Numbered from the stretch's first letter, positions 9,149-18,586 are shown. The stretch is DNA of 64,000 nt from Deinococcus fonticola (GCF_004634215.1 NZ_SMMH01000004.1:1-64000), one strand, 5' to 3'. Numbers and translations: made by a program. The notes: generated from the letters alone by a model not told the origin.

Positions 9149-10009
9149 TCACGCCCCCACTTCGGCCGGCCTGGCTTTCCCCCCCACCCACACGGCGTCC
9201 TGCGGCCCGGCGTACTGCACCGTCAGCAAGGCGGGGTGGCCGGGACAGCGCTGCGCGGCGCGCAGGAGGTTCTCGTCGGGGTTCAGCAGGCGGCGGCGCA
9301 GCAGCACGCCCGTCAGGCAGGCGAGCATATTGCTGCTGGCGGCGTCCTCCAGAAAACCTCTAAGCGGCCCGAAACAGCGGAAGCTCACGTCTGCGCGGCG
9401 CTGCGGCCCCTCTGCTGGGGCCTGCCTGGTGTACAGAACCAGGCCACTCGTCCCTGTAGCCTCGTTCACGCGCGAGATGGTGCCCAAGTCCGGCTGAAAC
9501 GCGTCCAGGGCGTCCAGCGTCGGCACTTCGATCACGAGGTTGGGGCGAGCGGTGGAGGCCGTATGCACTGCTCCGGTGGCTGGCAGGTGAAGGCTCGAAA
9601 GGTCGGCCTGAACGTCCTGCACGCTCACCACCCCCTGATTGAGCAGCCACTCGCCGCCGCAGAACTGCGCGGGTGCCACGCTGTTCCCGCTGATCACATC
9701 GGCAAAATCAGCATTCAGGCCGCGGGCCTGGGCGCCGTGCAGCGCGGCGATGCTGGCCGAATCACTCTCGCCCCTCTCTCTGGTGGGCGTGAACACCCGC
9801 AAATGTATGCTGATGGGCGTGATCTCCTGAATAAATACGCTCAGGGGGACGCCGGAAGCGGCGGCCCGTGCCTGCAAATCTCCGTCTGCTTCCGTAAAGA
9901 CCGCCACCCGTTTGCCTCCCGCGGCACCACGGGGGGCGAAAACGTCGTACACCGCACCAGACTCTCTCACGCCGAATATTTGACCACACCCGCAGGACGG
10001 CACGCTCAA
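9149..10009 (-). CDS. PhzF-like isomerase-family protein
   Basis: About 280 residues resembling the PhzF (diaminopimelate-epimerase fold) family. An N-terminal YDVFAPRG...KRVAVFTEAD segment is followed by IHLRVFTPTRERG and a second lobe beginning near the middle with FCGGEW. In characterised PhzF the segment NLSET carries the catalytic Glu; the matching stretch here reads GVPLS, so that Glu appears to be missing (my alignment by eye). The activity is therefore uncertain. The start is also uncertain: TTG at 10009 and GTG at 10003 are both possible, with GAGG a little upstream. It lies upstream of the LEA-like gene with a 56-nt gap. Confidence 0.6.
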   Translation of the reverse strand: MSVPSCGCGQIFGVRESGAVYDVFAPRGAAGGKRVAVFTEADGDLQARAAASGVPLSVFIQEITPISIHLRVFTPTRERGESDSASIAALHGAQARGLNADFADVISGNSVAPAQFCGGEWLLNQGVVSVQDVQADLSSLHLPATGAVHTASTARPNLVIEVPTLDALDAFQPDLGTISRVNEATGTSGLVLYTRQAPAEGPQRRADVSFRCFGPLRGFLEDAASSNMLACLTGVLLRRRLLNPDENLLRAAQRCPGHPALLTVQYAGPQDAVWVGGKARPAEVGA

Positions 10010-10046
10010 GTCTGAACCTCTGAAGGGGGCCGGAAATCCAGCGTGC

Positions 10047-10052
10047 TAGCCT
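10047..10052 (+). promoter_or_regulatory. TAGCCT -10 box of tyrA
   Basis: Six nt before the ATG at 10059; leaderless arrangement. Confidence 0.5.
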
Positions 10053-10058
10053 CGCGCC

Positions 10059-11162
10059 ATGACCGCGCCCCACTCCCTGCCCGACACGCTTTTTGACACG
10101 GCGGTGGTCGCGGGAGTGGGCCTGATCGGGGGTTCGCTGGCGCTGGGCTTGCGGCAGCGCGGCCTGGCCAGGAAAATTATCGGCTACGACGCCAGTTTCG
10201 TTGCCTTGCAGGAGGCCGAGGCGCTGGGCGTGGTGGACGAGATCAAGACCAAGCCCGGCGAGTGGCTGCGCGACGCCGACCTGGTGGTGCTGGCCGCCCC
10301 GGTGCGGGTGCTGCCGGCGCTGGCGCGGGAACTGGCCCCGTTCCTGAATCCAGCGGCGCTGGTCACCGACGTGGGCAGCGTGAAAAGTGGCATTGCCGCC
10401 GAACTGGAAGCGCTGGGTGTTCGCAACTTCGTGCCGGGACACCCGATGGCGGGCAGTGAACGCGGCGGCGTGACCCACGCCCGCGCGGCCCTGCTGGAGA
10501 ACGCCGTGTGGGTGCTGACCCCGACCGACCACACGCCGCTGACGGCCCTGAGCCGCGTGCGGACGCTGGTGGAAGAGCTGGGCGCGGCCCCGGTGGTCAT
10601 GCCGCCCGACGCGCACGACTCGCTGGTGGCGACGGTCAGCCACCTGCCGTATCTGGCGAGCCTGGCCCTGACGCACCTGGTGGCGCGCGACGAAAGGTTG
10701 AGCCTGCTGGCCGCCGGGGGGTTTCGTGACCTGACCCGCGTGGCCAGCGGCGACCCACGCATGAGCCGCGACATGGTGGTCGCCAACCGGGCCGCGCTGC
10801 GTGAGGCGCTCTTACGCTTTCGCCGGCAACTGGAGCGCCTGGAAGCCGACCTGGAAGACCCCGAGGAGTTGCTGGCCGCCGCGCAGGAGGGCAAACGCAC
10901 GCGCGACAGCCTGCCGGTCGTGAAACGCAGCCTGCTGCCGCAAAAGCATGATCTGGTGGTGGCCATGCCGGATCGGCCCAACCAGATCGGCCGGGTCACG
11001 CAGGCGCTGGGGGCGGCGGGCGTGAACATCAAGGACATCGAAGTGCTGGCCATCCGCGAGGAGGGCGGGGCACTGCGGCTGGGCCTGGAAAGCGTGGAAG
11101 CGGTGGCGCAGGCCGCCGAACTGCTGACGCAGGAGGGGTTCGAGGTGCGCAGCCGCCGATAG
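10059..11162 (+). CDS. tyrA: Prephenate dehydrogenase with C-terminal ACT domain
   Basis: Oxidises and decarboxylates prephenate to 4-hydroxyphenylpyruvate in tyrosine synthesis, using NAD(P). The 367-residue protein has the dinucleotide-binding motif AGVGLIGGS (18-26), the family segment PGHPMAGSERGG near residue 130 and VSHLPYL near 190. From about residue 305 an ACT domain (DRPNQIGRVTQAL) probably binds tyrosine for feedback control. The gene is single, ahead of an ABC exporter that has its own -10 box, so the two need not be linked in function. Confidence 0.93.
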   Translation: MTAPHSLPDTLFDTAVVAGVGLIGGSLALGLRQRGLARKIIGYDASFVALQEAEALGVVDEIKTKPGEWLRDADLVVLAAPVRVLPALARELAPFLNPAALVTDVGSVKSGIAAELEALGVRNFVPGHPMAGSERGGVTHARAALLENAVWVLTPTDHTPLTALSRVRTLVEELGAAPVVMPPDAHDSLVATVSHLPYLASLALTHLVARDERLSLLAAGGFRDLTRVASGDPRMSRDMVVANRAALREALLRFRRQLERLEADLEDPEELLAAAQEGKRTRDSLPVVKRSLLPQKHDLVVAMPDRPNQIGRVTQALGAAGVNIKDIEVLAIREEGGALRLGLESVEAVAQAAELLTQEGFEVRSRR

Positions 11163-11236
11163 TTCCTGGTGAGGGCGTGCTGCCTGCTTGGCATTGCGCC
11201 CCTTCTCCTGTCAGAGGCCCGAGACAAGCCCTCTCC

Positions 11237-11242
11237 TACGCT
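11237..11242 (+). promoter_or_regulatory. TACGCT -10 box of the ABC exporter operon
   Basis: Eight nt before the ATG at 11251. Confidence 0.45.
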
Positions 11243-11250
11243 GAGCGGCA

Positions 11251-12021
11251 ATGATCGAGGTTCAGCATTACACCAAGCGCTTCGGGCCACACACGGCGGT
11301 GGGCGACCTGAGTTTCACCGTGCAGCCGGGCGCGGTGTTCGGCCTGCTGGGCAGCAACGGCGCGGGAAAAACCACCACCATCCGGGCGCTGGTGGGCCTG
11401 ACCCGCCCCACCTCCGGGACGGTACGCGTGCAGGGGTTCGACGTGTGGCGCGAGCCGCTGAAGGCCAAGGCGGCGTTCGGGTACATACCGGACCGGCCTT
11501 ACCTGTACGGAAAACTCACGGCGCGCGAACTGCTGCGGTTTGTGGGGCAACTGTACAAAGTGCCGGACATGGAGTCCGCCATCGACCGCTGGCTGGCGCT
11601 GTTTCGCCTGACCGACTTCGGAAACGAGCTGCTGGAAACGTACTCGCACGGCATGAAGCAGAAAGTGGCGATTATTTCCGCCCTGCTGCCGGACCCGCCC
11701 GTGCTGATCGTGGACGAACCGATGGTGGGCCTCGACCCGCACGCGGCCAGACAGGTGCGCGAGTTGTTCCGCGCCCACGCCGACCGCGGGCGCACGGTGC
11801 TGCTCACGACGCACAGCCTGCCGCTGGCCGAAGCCGTGTGTGACCGCATCGTGGTGCTGGACCGCGGCAAGGTGCTGGGCGAGGGAACGATGGAGGAACT
11901 GCGTGCCCAGACCGGAACGGCGGCCGGGGGCGTACATGGCGACAGCCTGGAACGCATTTTCTTTCGGCTGCTGGAGGAAGAACAGGCCGAGCAGCAGCGA
12001 CAGGTTGCGGAGAAGGTGTGA
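11251..12021 (+). CDS. ABC transporter ATP-binding protein
   Basis: A 256-residue nucleotide-binding subunit of an ABC-2-like exporter. Walker A is GSNGAGKTT (34-42), the signature region is YSHGMKQK in place of the canonical LSGGQ, and Walker B is VLIVDEPMVGLD, followed by the switch histidine in LLTTHSL. It overlaps the permease gene by 4 nt (GTGA), so the two form one transporter. The substrate is unknown; related systems export peptides, lipids or antibiotics. Confidence 0.9.
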   Translation: MIEVQHYTKRFGPHTAVGDLSFTVQPGAVFGLLGSNGAGKTTTIRALVGLTRPTSGTVRVQGFDVWREPLKAKAAFGYIPDRPYLYGKLTARELLRFVGQLYKVPDMESAIDRWLALFRLTDFGNELLETYSHGMKQKVAIISALLPDPPVLIVDEPMVGLDPHAARQVRELFRAHADRGRTVLLTTHSLPLAEAVCDRIVVLDRGKVLGEGTMEELRAQTGTAAGGVHGDSLERIFFRLLEEEQAEQQRQVAEKV

Positions 12022-13679
12022 CATCACCCGCCAACCTGCTGAACCTGAAGACCACGGCCCTGCGAAACGCCTTCCGGAAAGCACCGAAATGGGGGTTCAT
12101 GCTGGTGGCGGGGTTGGCGCTGCTCCTGGGCTGGGCCGAAGTGTACGGCACCTGGAAAGCCCTGAACTTTCTGGGTCAGTTCGGGGACATCGGCACGAAC
12201 GTGTTTGCCCGGGTGCTGGAAATCGGGTTGATTACCCTGTCGAGCGGCGTGACCTTCAGCGCCACCACCACGGCCATTCAGACGCTTTACCTCAGTGACG
12301 ACCTGAATTTCCTGCTGACCCAGCCACTCGCCACGCGCCGGGTGTTCGGTCTGAAGGTCTTCGAGACGTTCCTGAACACGGCGCTGGTGCCGACCTTTCT
12401 GATGATTCCGCTGCTGTTCACGGTGGGCGTGTTCTTTCACGCGCCGCTGTGGGCTTACGCGGCCATGCTGCTGGCGGCCCTACTGACCTTCGCCGCGCCG
12501 GTGGGGCTGGGCGCCCTGCTGGCGGTGGGCCTTATGCGCGTCGCCCCAGTGGGCCGCGTCCGCGAGGTCAGTACGGCGCTGGGCGTGCTGTTCAGCGCGG
12601 GCCTGGTATACGCCATCCGCGCCCTGCGTCCCGAGGTGATCGTGCAGAAAATGCAGGATCCCAGCCGCTTCGAGGAACTGCTGCGGAACTTCGCCAGCCC
12701 CAGCAGCCCGCTGCTGCCGCCATCGTGGGCGTCGCAGGGCATCTGGCAGGCCGCGCACGGGCAACTTTCCGGGTCACTGCTTCCCCTCACCGCGCTCACG
12801 GGCGCGCTGCTGGTGGCGGCCACCCTGCTCGCCACCCGCGCCTACCAGGAAGGGTGGGCCAGGGCACTCGACTCCAGCCAACCTGAACTCGACCCCTCCC
12901 CGCGCCGCGCCTCGCGCCTGGAGAACACCTTCGCCCGCCTGGGAGCAGGTGGCAGCCTGGCCTTCAAGGATCTGCGCGTGACCCTGCGCGACCCCACCCA
13001 GTGGAGTCAACTGCTCGTCGTGGTCGCGCTGGCGGGGGTGTACCTGGTCAGCGTGAAAGCCGTGCCCATTCCCATGGCGCAGTTCCGGGGCATCCTCGGG
13101 TACGTGCAACTGGCTTTTCAGGGCTTCATCATCGCCGGCGTGGCCGTGCGCCTGGCCTTTCCGGCGGTGTCCAGCGAGGCCAGGGCGTACTGGCTGCTGC
13201 GCACCGCGCCCATCAGCCCCCGGCAGATCGTGACCAGCAAATTCTGGGGCGTGCTGCCCACCACCGCGCTGCTGGGCCTGGTCATGGGGATTGCCAGCGC
13301 CCACGCCATGAACCTCGGCGCGACCCTGATGCTGCTCAGCGTCCTGGTCAGCCTCAGCAACGCCCTGGTGATTACCGCGCTGGGCGTGGGCCTGGGCGCC
13401 GCTGCCCCCAAATTCGACGCCGACAACCCCGCCGAAATTGGCGTCAGCCCCGGCGGCCTGGCCTTCATGGGCCTCAGCCTCGCGTACAGCGTCCTGTGCC
13501 TCCTGCTGCTCGCCAAACCGGCCGCCGCCAGCGTCCTGCGCCCGGACCTGTACCCCGCCTACTCTGCCCTGGCCACACCAGAAGGTCTGGCCGGACTCGT
13601 GGGCCTGCTGGTGGTCACCGTCCTCGGCACCTGGCTCAGCCTCAAAACCGGCTGGGAACGCCTGGACAGGCTGGAGTGA
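12018..13679 (+). CDS. ABC transporter permease, putative exporter
   Basis: A 553-residue polytopic membrane protein with about ten to twelve hydrophobic segments in two halves, separated by a soluble stretch near residues 265-300. It begins at a GTG overlapping the stop of the ATPase gene. The length and split layout match the putative exporter permeases that accompany this ATPase type. No substrate-specific motif is visible. Confidence 0.85.
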   Translation: MTSPANLLNLKTTALRNAFRKAPKWGFMLVAGLALLLGWAEVYGTWKALNFLGQFGDIGTNVFARVLEIGLITLSSGVTFSATTTAIQTLYLSDDLNFLLTQPLATRRVFGLKVFETFLNTALVPTFLMIPLLFTVGVFFHAPLWAYAAMLLAALLTFAAPVGLGALLAVGLMRVAPVGRVREVSTALGVLFSAGLVYAIRALRPEVIVQKMQDPSRFEELLRNFASPSSPLLPPSWASQGIWQAAHGQLSGSLLPLTALTGALLVAATLLATRAYQEGWARALDSSQPELDPSPRRASRLENTFARLGAGGSLAFKDLRVTLRDPTQWSQLLVVVALAGVYLVSVKAVPIPMAQFRGILGYVQLAFQGFIIAGVAVRLAFPAVSSEARAYWLLRTAPISPRQIVTSKFWGVLPTTALLGLVMGIASAHAMNLGATLMLLSVLVSLSNALVITALGVGLGAAAPKFDADNPAEIGVSPGGLAFMGLSLAYSVLCLLLLAKPAAASVLRPDLYPAYSALATPEGLAGLVGLLVVTVLGTWLSLKTGWERLDRLE

Positions 13680-13715
13680 CTGACCGCAGCGCCGCCAGCA
13701 CTGCTCCCCGTGAGG

Positions 13716-14855
13716 TTAGCCGCTCCGGCTCCACTGCGCCGCCTGCCGCAGTGCCTGAGCGGCGGTGTCCACTTCTGCCAGCGTGGTGCCCAGCCCGAAA
13801 CTGAAGCGCAGAGACGCACGCGCGTCCGCTTCACTGAGGCCAAGAGCAGTCAGGACGTGGCTGGGTTGCATGGTGCCGGCACTACAGGCGCTGCCGGCGC
13901 TGGCGCTGACGCCCTGCATGTCGAGGTTCATCAGGAGGGCTTCGCCGTCCGCCCCGGGAAGGGTGAGGTTGACGATCTTGGGGCTGGCGCCCCCGGGCTG
14001 GTTGAAGCGCAGGTCGGGGATGTCCTGCACGGCGTCCATGAAATGCCGGCGAAGGTGCGTGAGGTGCCCAAAGGTGGCGTCTCGCATACCCTCCGCCTCG
14101 GTGAGGGCCACGCCAGCCGCGTAAATTCCGGCGGTGTTCTGCGTGCCGGGCCGCAGGCCGCTCTCCTGCCCCCCACCCAGCGTGACGGGCGGGAGTTCGG
14201 TGCCGCGTTTGACATACAGGAACCCCACGCCGCGTGGCCCGCCCCACTTATGGGCGCTGAAGGTAGCGAAAGTGACGCCCCACGCGCTGAGGTCGACGGG
14301 GAGGACACCGGGGGCCTGCACGGCGTCGACGTGATACGCCACACCTTTTTCGGCGGCAATGGCGGCCAGTTCCGGGGTGGGCTGGACGGTGCCGATTTCG
14401 TTGTTGGCGTGGTGAATGGACACGAGCGCGGTGTCGGGTTGAAGGGCTTCTCGTAACTGTGCGGGGGTGTAAGCGCCGCCCCTTTCGGGGTGCAGGAAAG
14501 TGACGTTCCACCCACGCTGGGCGAGGTGCCTGGCCGGAGCAAGGACGGCGGAATGCTCGGTCAGTGTAGTGATCAGGTGTCCGGGCCGGCCGTGCTGCTG
14601 TTCCCATGCCTGCGCTGCGCCCAGCAGCACGTGGTTGTTGCCTTCCGTGCCGCCGCTGTTGGCAATGAGGCTGCGCGGGTCGGCGTGCAGGGCAGCCGCC
14701 AAGCGGGCGCGGCCCTCTTCGAGGAGCTCACGGGCGACCTGCCCGGCGGCGTGCACACTGGCGGGGTTGCCGGGAAGCGCGGCGGCGCGGGCGTAAGCGT
14801 CGAGTGCGGCGGGCGTCATGGGGTGCGACGCGGCGTAATCGAGGTAAATGCTCAT
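13716..14855 (-). CDS. Cysteine desulfurase (NifS/IscS family)
   Basis: A pyridoxal-phosphate enzyme that removes sulfur from cysteine as an enzyme-bound persulfide. In the 379-residue protein the PLP lysine is Lys203 in SAHKWGGPRG and the catalytic cysteine is Cys324 in the loop SASAGSACSAG, so both key residues are present. The family features HHANNEIGT and RPGTQN are also intact. mnmA, whose product needs persulfide sulfur for tRNA thiolation, lies 2.5 kb away on the same strand, and a sulfur-relay role is likely, though iron-sulfur assembly is equally possible. The gene follows the PASTA-protein gene with a 10-nt gap. Confidence 0.93.
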   Translation of the reverse strand: MSIYLDYAASHPMTPAALDAYARAAALPGNPASVHAAGQVARELLEEGRARLAAALHADPRSLIANSGGTEGNNHVLLGAAQAWEQQHGRPGHLITTLTEHSAVLAPARHLAQRGWNVTFLHPERGGAYTPAQLREALQPDTALVSIHHANNEIGTVQPTPELAAIAAEKGVAYHVDAVQAPGVLPVDLSAWGVTFATFSAHKWGGPRGVGFLYVKRGTELPPVTLGGGQESGLRPGTQNTAGIYAAGVALTEAEGMRDATFGHLTHLRRHFMDAVQDIPDLRFNQPGGASPKIVNLTLPGADGEALLMNLDMQGVSASAGSACSAGTMQPSHVLTALGLSEADARASLRFSFGLGTTLAEVDTAAQALRQAAQWSRSG

Positions 14856-14865
14856 ACGTTCGGGT

Positions 14866-16599
14866 CTACTGCGGGTTCACGCGGGCGTATTCTGCGCCGT
14901 TCACGCGGATGATAAACACGGCGTTGCCGCGCACGGTCGCGCTGGCGTTCGCCTGCTGCCCGGCCAGTTGCGTGGAGTCGGTGGGGGGCATCATCTGGCG
15001 TTCGCCGTCGGCGTCCTGCACCACCACCGAGTAGGAGCCGGCGGGCAGGCCAGCCGGGAACACGTAAGCGAAGTTCACGGGACGCGCCCCGTTGCTGGCG
15101 GGCGTGGGCGGAATTTCCGCCGGCGTCTGGTTCTGGTTGATCGGCTGCGTGTCCGGGGGGGTCTGGGTATTGTCCGGCACAGCCGGAATGGTCACGGCGC
15201 CCTGCCCATCGTTAGGGGTGGGGTCGGTGACGCTGCTGTCGGGCGTAGCGCCAGTGCCGGGTTCCGGTTCGACCGGGGGTGGGGGCGGCACGTAGGGCGG
15301 CGGGATCGGCAGCGGGGCGGTCGGCGTGCTGGGGGGCGTGAATTTTGCGGTGGAGATCACCAGGATGACCCGGCTGCCGACATCCACGCGTACGAACGGC
15401 TTGGGTTCCTGGCGCAGCACGATGTTCTCGGCGCGGTCACTGGGTTCCTTTTTCACCTCGGTGACGACCAGCCCGGCAGCGCGGGCGTGGGCGCGGGCCT
15501 GCTCGAAGGTCATGCCTTCCAGGTTCGGAATCCACGTTTCGCGGCCCTTGACGCCGGTGCTTACCATGACCTGCACCGGTTGACCGCGTTGAATGGTCGC
15601 GCCGGGTGCGGGCACCTGCGCAATGACGCGCCCGGCCGGGGTGTTGCTCAGGGTGCCGTCCACCTTGATGACCTTCCCGAGTTTCAGGGCGTTGTCCTTC
15701 AGCGGCGCCTGGGCCTGCTGCAAGGTCAGGTCTTCCAGTTTCGGCACGGTCAGCGGCGCGGGGTTATTCACCGTCAATGACACCAGGCGTCCGGTCGGGA
15801 GGGCCGTGCCAGGATCCGGGTCTTGCCGGATCACGGCCCCCACCGGCACGCCGCCGCTGTCACCGTAGGTGTACTCGACGCGGAAGCCGTCCCCGGTGAG
15901 TTGCTTCGCTGCTTCACTCGCGGGTTTTCCGGTCACGTTCTTCACTTCGCCGATGGGCGGGTTCAGGTACACCTGCGCCGCCTGCGCCCCCAGCCAGCCC
16001 GCGCCGCCCAGAAACAGCAGGCCCGGAATAAACGCCAGCCACGCGCCCGGCTCGCGGGGCCGCCTGGCTTTCCGGACGCGCCCGCCGTTCAGCGCCGTCA
16101 TGGTCGTGGCGTTCAGCATGGCGATCTGCTCGGCGGTGCGCCCTGCCGGGGCAGGCTTCAGGTACGCCACCCGGGGCATCTGGCCGTCTACCACGATGTC
16201 CGCGTCGGACAGCGCGAACCCGTGTGTGGCCAGCAGCGCCCGCAGGTTGTCCATGGCGTCCACGAATTCCTGGCGCTTGACAGGTTGTGACAGCGCTTCA
16301 CTCAGCGGCGTGCCGGTCACGGGCTGCCACACGGCGTAGTACGCGCCGGGCCTCGCCACCACGTCCGCCAGCCCCGCCGGTGAAATGGCCCGAACCGCCT
16401 GACGGTAGGTGTGAAATCCCTGGCGGTCGGTGGGTTTGCTGGCATCGAACCAGGAGACGCGCCGGCCCTCGCCACTGGCGGTTTCAACCTCGTATAGCGT
16501 GGAAATACCGTTTTTCGAGACTTCACGCCGCACGCGGTACTTGCCGTCAATGACCTGTGGCGTCCCTGCTGCTGCTTGTGTCGCGTCCGCCCCCGTCAT
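14866..16599 (-). CDS. PASTA-domain membrane protein with degenerate kinase domain
   Basis: A 577-residue protein laid out like a bacterial PknB-type Ser/Thr kinase. An N-terminal domain of about 150 residues starts with IDGKYRVRREVSKNGISTLYEVE, which mirrors the kinase glycine-loop region (key residues at about 17-39). A basic patch (RKARRPRE), one membrane helix (about 188-210) and three PASTA repeats (about 213-425) follow, then a Pro-rich linker and a small C-terminal domain ending NGAEYARVNPQ. I see no ATP-binding lysine motif, HRD or DFG triad, so it should be a pseudokinase. PASTA repeats bind peptidoglycan or muropeptides, so a cell-wall sensing or scaffold role is likely. A TATGCT box stands 9 nt before the ATG. 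Confidence 0.8.
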   Translation of the reverse strand: MTGADATQAAAGTPQVIDGKYRVRREVSKNGISTLYEVETASGEGRRVSWFDASKPTDRQGFHTYRQAVRAISPAGLADVVARPGAYYAVWQPVTGTPLSEALSQPVKRQEFVDAMDNLRALLATHGFALSDADIVVDGQMPRVAYLKPAPAGRTAEQIAMLNATTMTALNGGRVRKARRPREPGAWLAFIPGLLFLGGAGWLGAQAAQVYLNPPIGEVKNVTGKPASEAAKQLTGDGFRVEYTYGDSGGVPVGAVIRQDPDPGTALPTGRLVSLTVNNPAPLTVPKLEDLTLQQAQAPLKDNALKLGKVIKVDGTLSNTPAGRVIAQVPAPGATIQRGQPVQVMVSTGVKGRETWIPNLEGMTFEQARAHARAAGLVVTEVKKEPSDRAENIVLRQEPKPFVRVDVGSRVILVISTAKFTPPSTPTAPLPIPPPYVPPPPPVEPEPGTGATPDSSVTDPTPNDGQGAVTIPAVPDNTQTPPDTQPINQNQTPAEIPPTPASNGARPVNFAYVFPAGLPAGSYSVVVQDADGERQMMPPTDSTQLAGQQANASATVRGNAVFIIRVNGAEYARVNPQ

Positions 16600-16608
16600 T
16601 CGCGCCCC

Positions 16609-16614
16609 AGCATA
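16609..16614 (-). promoter_or_regulatory. TATGCT -10 box of the PASTA gene
   Basis: Nine nt before the ATG at 16599. Confidence 0.4.
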
Positions 16615-16919
16615 GCAAGTTGCCCGGCCTCAAGCATGGCAGAAGCATGAACGGACAGCAGGGCAGGTGGCGGCAGTGGCTCAGGGCGGCGGCGCTCATG
16701 AAGTGACTGAGGTTACGGCAGCGTTAGCCGCTCGGGTGGAAATCACGTTGCGACAGCAAACCAGAGGGTTGCCTGACGTGCTGGAACCCCCAGACCCGGC
16801 TGTCCGCAGAGTGATTAGGCGTCAGCACGGTTCAGCAGCATTCCAAGAATCCACCCACGCATCGAACTACGCCACCCGACCGATGCCGAACCCTCCTCTC
16901 CCGGGAGAGACTGCAGCCT
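16615..16919. other. Intergenic region between divergent genes
   Basis: About 300 bases with no convincing gene. GGGAGAGA near 16904-16911 may serve as the ribosome site of the acetyltransferase. No repeat or operator recognised. Confidence 0.4.
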
Positions 16920-17405
16920 ATGCACCTTCGCACAGCACGGCCCGAGGATTTCCCGCAGTTGAAACCCATGCTCCTGGATATGGGCTTTGTCGAGAATGAA
17001 GCGGCACTGGAGCAGCGTTTCCCAGCTTTTTGCAGCCGTCCCGACCATCTTTTCTTCGTCGCGGAACAGGGCGGGGTGCTGCTGGGGTACGCGCTGGTGC
17101 AGGATTACGGGACTCATTTGCGTTCCGGGAACTCGCACCGCACCGCGAAGCTGGATGACCTTTACACTGCCCCGGACTTCAGGCGGCAGGGCATGGCGCG
17201 CGCCCTGATGCGGGCCGTGACGGACTGGGCCAGCGAAAGCCCGGTGCGTTACGTGTTCTGGTATGCCAATCAGCGCGAGGCCGGGCAGGCGTACCAGGCC
17301 ATGGGATACCGGCCGGCCCCGTCCGGGCAGGAAGGTTTCGACTTTTACGAGATCGACCTGGACGACCCGGCGCAGCGCCTGCCCCACCCGCAACGCGGGT
17401 CGTGA
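16920..17405 (+). CDS. GNAT-family N-acetyltransferase
   Basis: A 161-residue GNAT fold. The N-terminal MHLRTARPEDFPQLKPML strand-helix is typical, and the acetyl-CoA loop is DFRRQGMARALM (about 84-95, matching the R/Q-x-x-G-x-G/A pattern). It ends with the WYANQREAGQAYQAMGYRP segment shared by many family members. The substrate is not evident. It converges with mnmA, stopping 4 nt short of the mnmA stop. Confidence 0.88.
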   Translation: MHLRTARPEDFPQLKPMLLDMGFVENEAALEQRFPAFCSRPDHLFFVAEQGGVLLGYALVQDYGTHLRSGNSHRTAKLDDLYTAPDFRRQGMARALMRAVTDWASESPVRYVFWYANQREAGQAYQAMGYRPAPSGQEGFDFYEIDLDDPAQRLPHPQRGS

Positions 17406-17408
17406 GGT

Positions 17409-18578
17409 TCAGCCGGCGACAGCCCGCTTCTTCGGTGGCTTTTGCAGCGGCGGCAATTCCCGCACGTGATCCTCAATGAGACCGCCCCCCAGCAGGCGCG
17501 GGCCGTCATACAGCACCGCGCTCTGACCGGGGGCCACCGCGAATTGCGGTTCGGCAAATTCAAGCTCGAAGCCGTGTTCGTCGGCCTGAATGACCCTGGC
17601 CTTTACGGGCGCGGTGCGGTAACGTACCTGAACATCCAGTTCCTGCGGCAAGTCTGCCAGGTCAAGCAGGTAATTGGCGCTGCTGGCCTTCAGGCCTGTC
17701 CACAGGCAGTCGCCATAGTCGCCGACCCACACGGTGCTGGTGGCTGGGTCGAGGTGAACCACGTGGCGCACCTTGTGCGTCTGGTACAGCCCCAGCCCCT
17801 TCTTCTGGCCCAGCGTGTAGAACTGCGTGCCCAGGTGTTCCCCGACCACTTCCCCCGTGGCGATCTCGCGGATGAATCCCTGAACTTTGGGGATGTGCTC
17901 GGCCACAAAATCCTGCACCTTGCCCGGCACGAAGCAGATGTTCTGGCTCTCGGCTTTCTGCGCGGTCAAGAGGCCCCGTTCGGCGGCCAGTTCACGCACG
18001 CGGGGTTTTTCCAGTTCGCCTACCGGAAACAGGATGAACGGCAGCGCGTCCCGCGGCGTTCCCCACAGGAAGTAGGTCTGGTCCTTGCGCGGATCGTCGC
18101 CCCGCCAGAATTCCACCTCGCCCTGAGCGTTCTCCACGCGCTTCACGTAATGCCCGGTTGCCACGTAACGGCACCCCAGCATCTTCGCTTTCTTCACCAG
18201 CTCGTCGAACTTCACTTTCGTGTTGCAGTTCACGCAGGGGTTGGGCGTGCGCCCGTGCGCGTACTCCTCGATAAACGGCCCCACGATGTGCCGCTGAAAC
18301 TGCTCGCGGTAATCCAGCAGGTAAAACGGCACGCCCACCTGCTCGGCCACCCGCCGCGCCTCATAAGCTGCGTCCGGCGAACAGCAGCTGTCGAAGGTGT
18401 CCACGCGCTTGTCGTCGGGCCAGAAGCGCATCATCGCGCCGATCACCTGGTAGCCCTGCTCTTTGAGCAGCGCCGCCGTCACGCTGCTGTCCACGCCGCC
18501 CGACATGGCGCACAGCACCCGCTCGCCTGGCGTGGCGGGGGTAGCGTTCGTGTTCGTGGGGGCGCTGACCGTCGTCAT
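17409..18578 (-). CDS. mnmA: tRNA-specific 2-thiouridylase
   Basis: Inserts sulfur at C2 of the wobble uridine (s2U34) of Lys, Glu and Gln tRNAs. The 389-residue protein has the PP-loop SGGVDSS (26-32) for ATP adenylation and two catalytic cysteines, in NPCVNCNTKVKF (Cys118) and SQNICFV (Cys215). The ATG at 18578 is supported by a TATCCT box 8 nt upstream and by the alignment start VLCAMSGG; the frame is open upstream to 18713 but lacks coding character. Sulfur may come from the cysteine desulfurase encoded at 13716-14855. Confidence 0.95.
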   Translation of the reverse strand: MTTVSAPTNTNATPATPGERVLCAMSGGVDSSVTAALLKEQGYQVIGAMMRFWPDDKRVDTFDSCCSPDAAYEARRVAEQVGVPFYLLDYREQFQRHIVGPFIEEYAHGRTPNPCVNCNTKVKFDELVKKAKMLGCRYVATGHYVKRVENAQGEVEFWRGDDPRKDQTYFLWGTPRDALPFILFPVGELEKPRVRELAAERGLLTAQKAESQNICFVPGKVQDFVAEHIPKVQGFIREIATGEVVGEHLGTQFYTLGQKKGLGLYQTHKVRHVVHLDPATSTVWVGDYGDCLWTGLKASSANYLLDLADLPQELDVQVRYRTAPVKARVIQADEHGFELEFAEPQFAVAPGQSAVLYDGPRLLGGGLIEDHVRELPPLQKPPKKRAVAG

Positions 18579-18586
18579 AACGCCCA

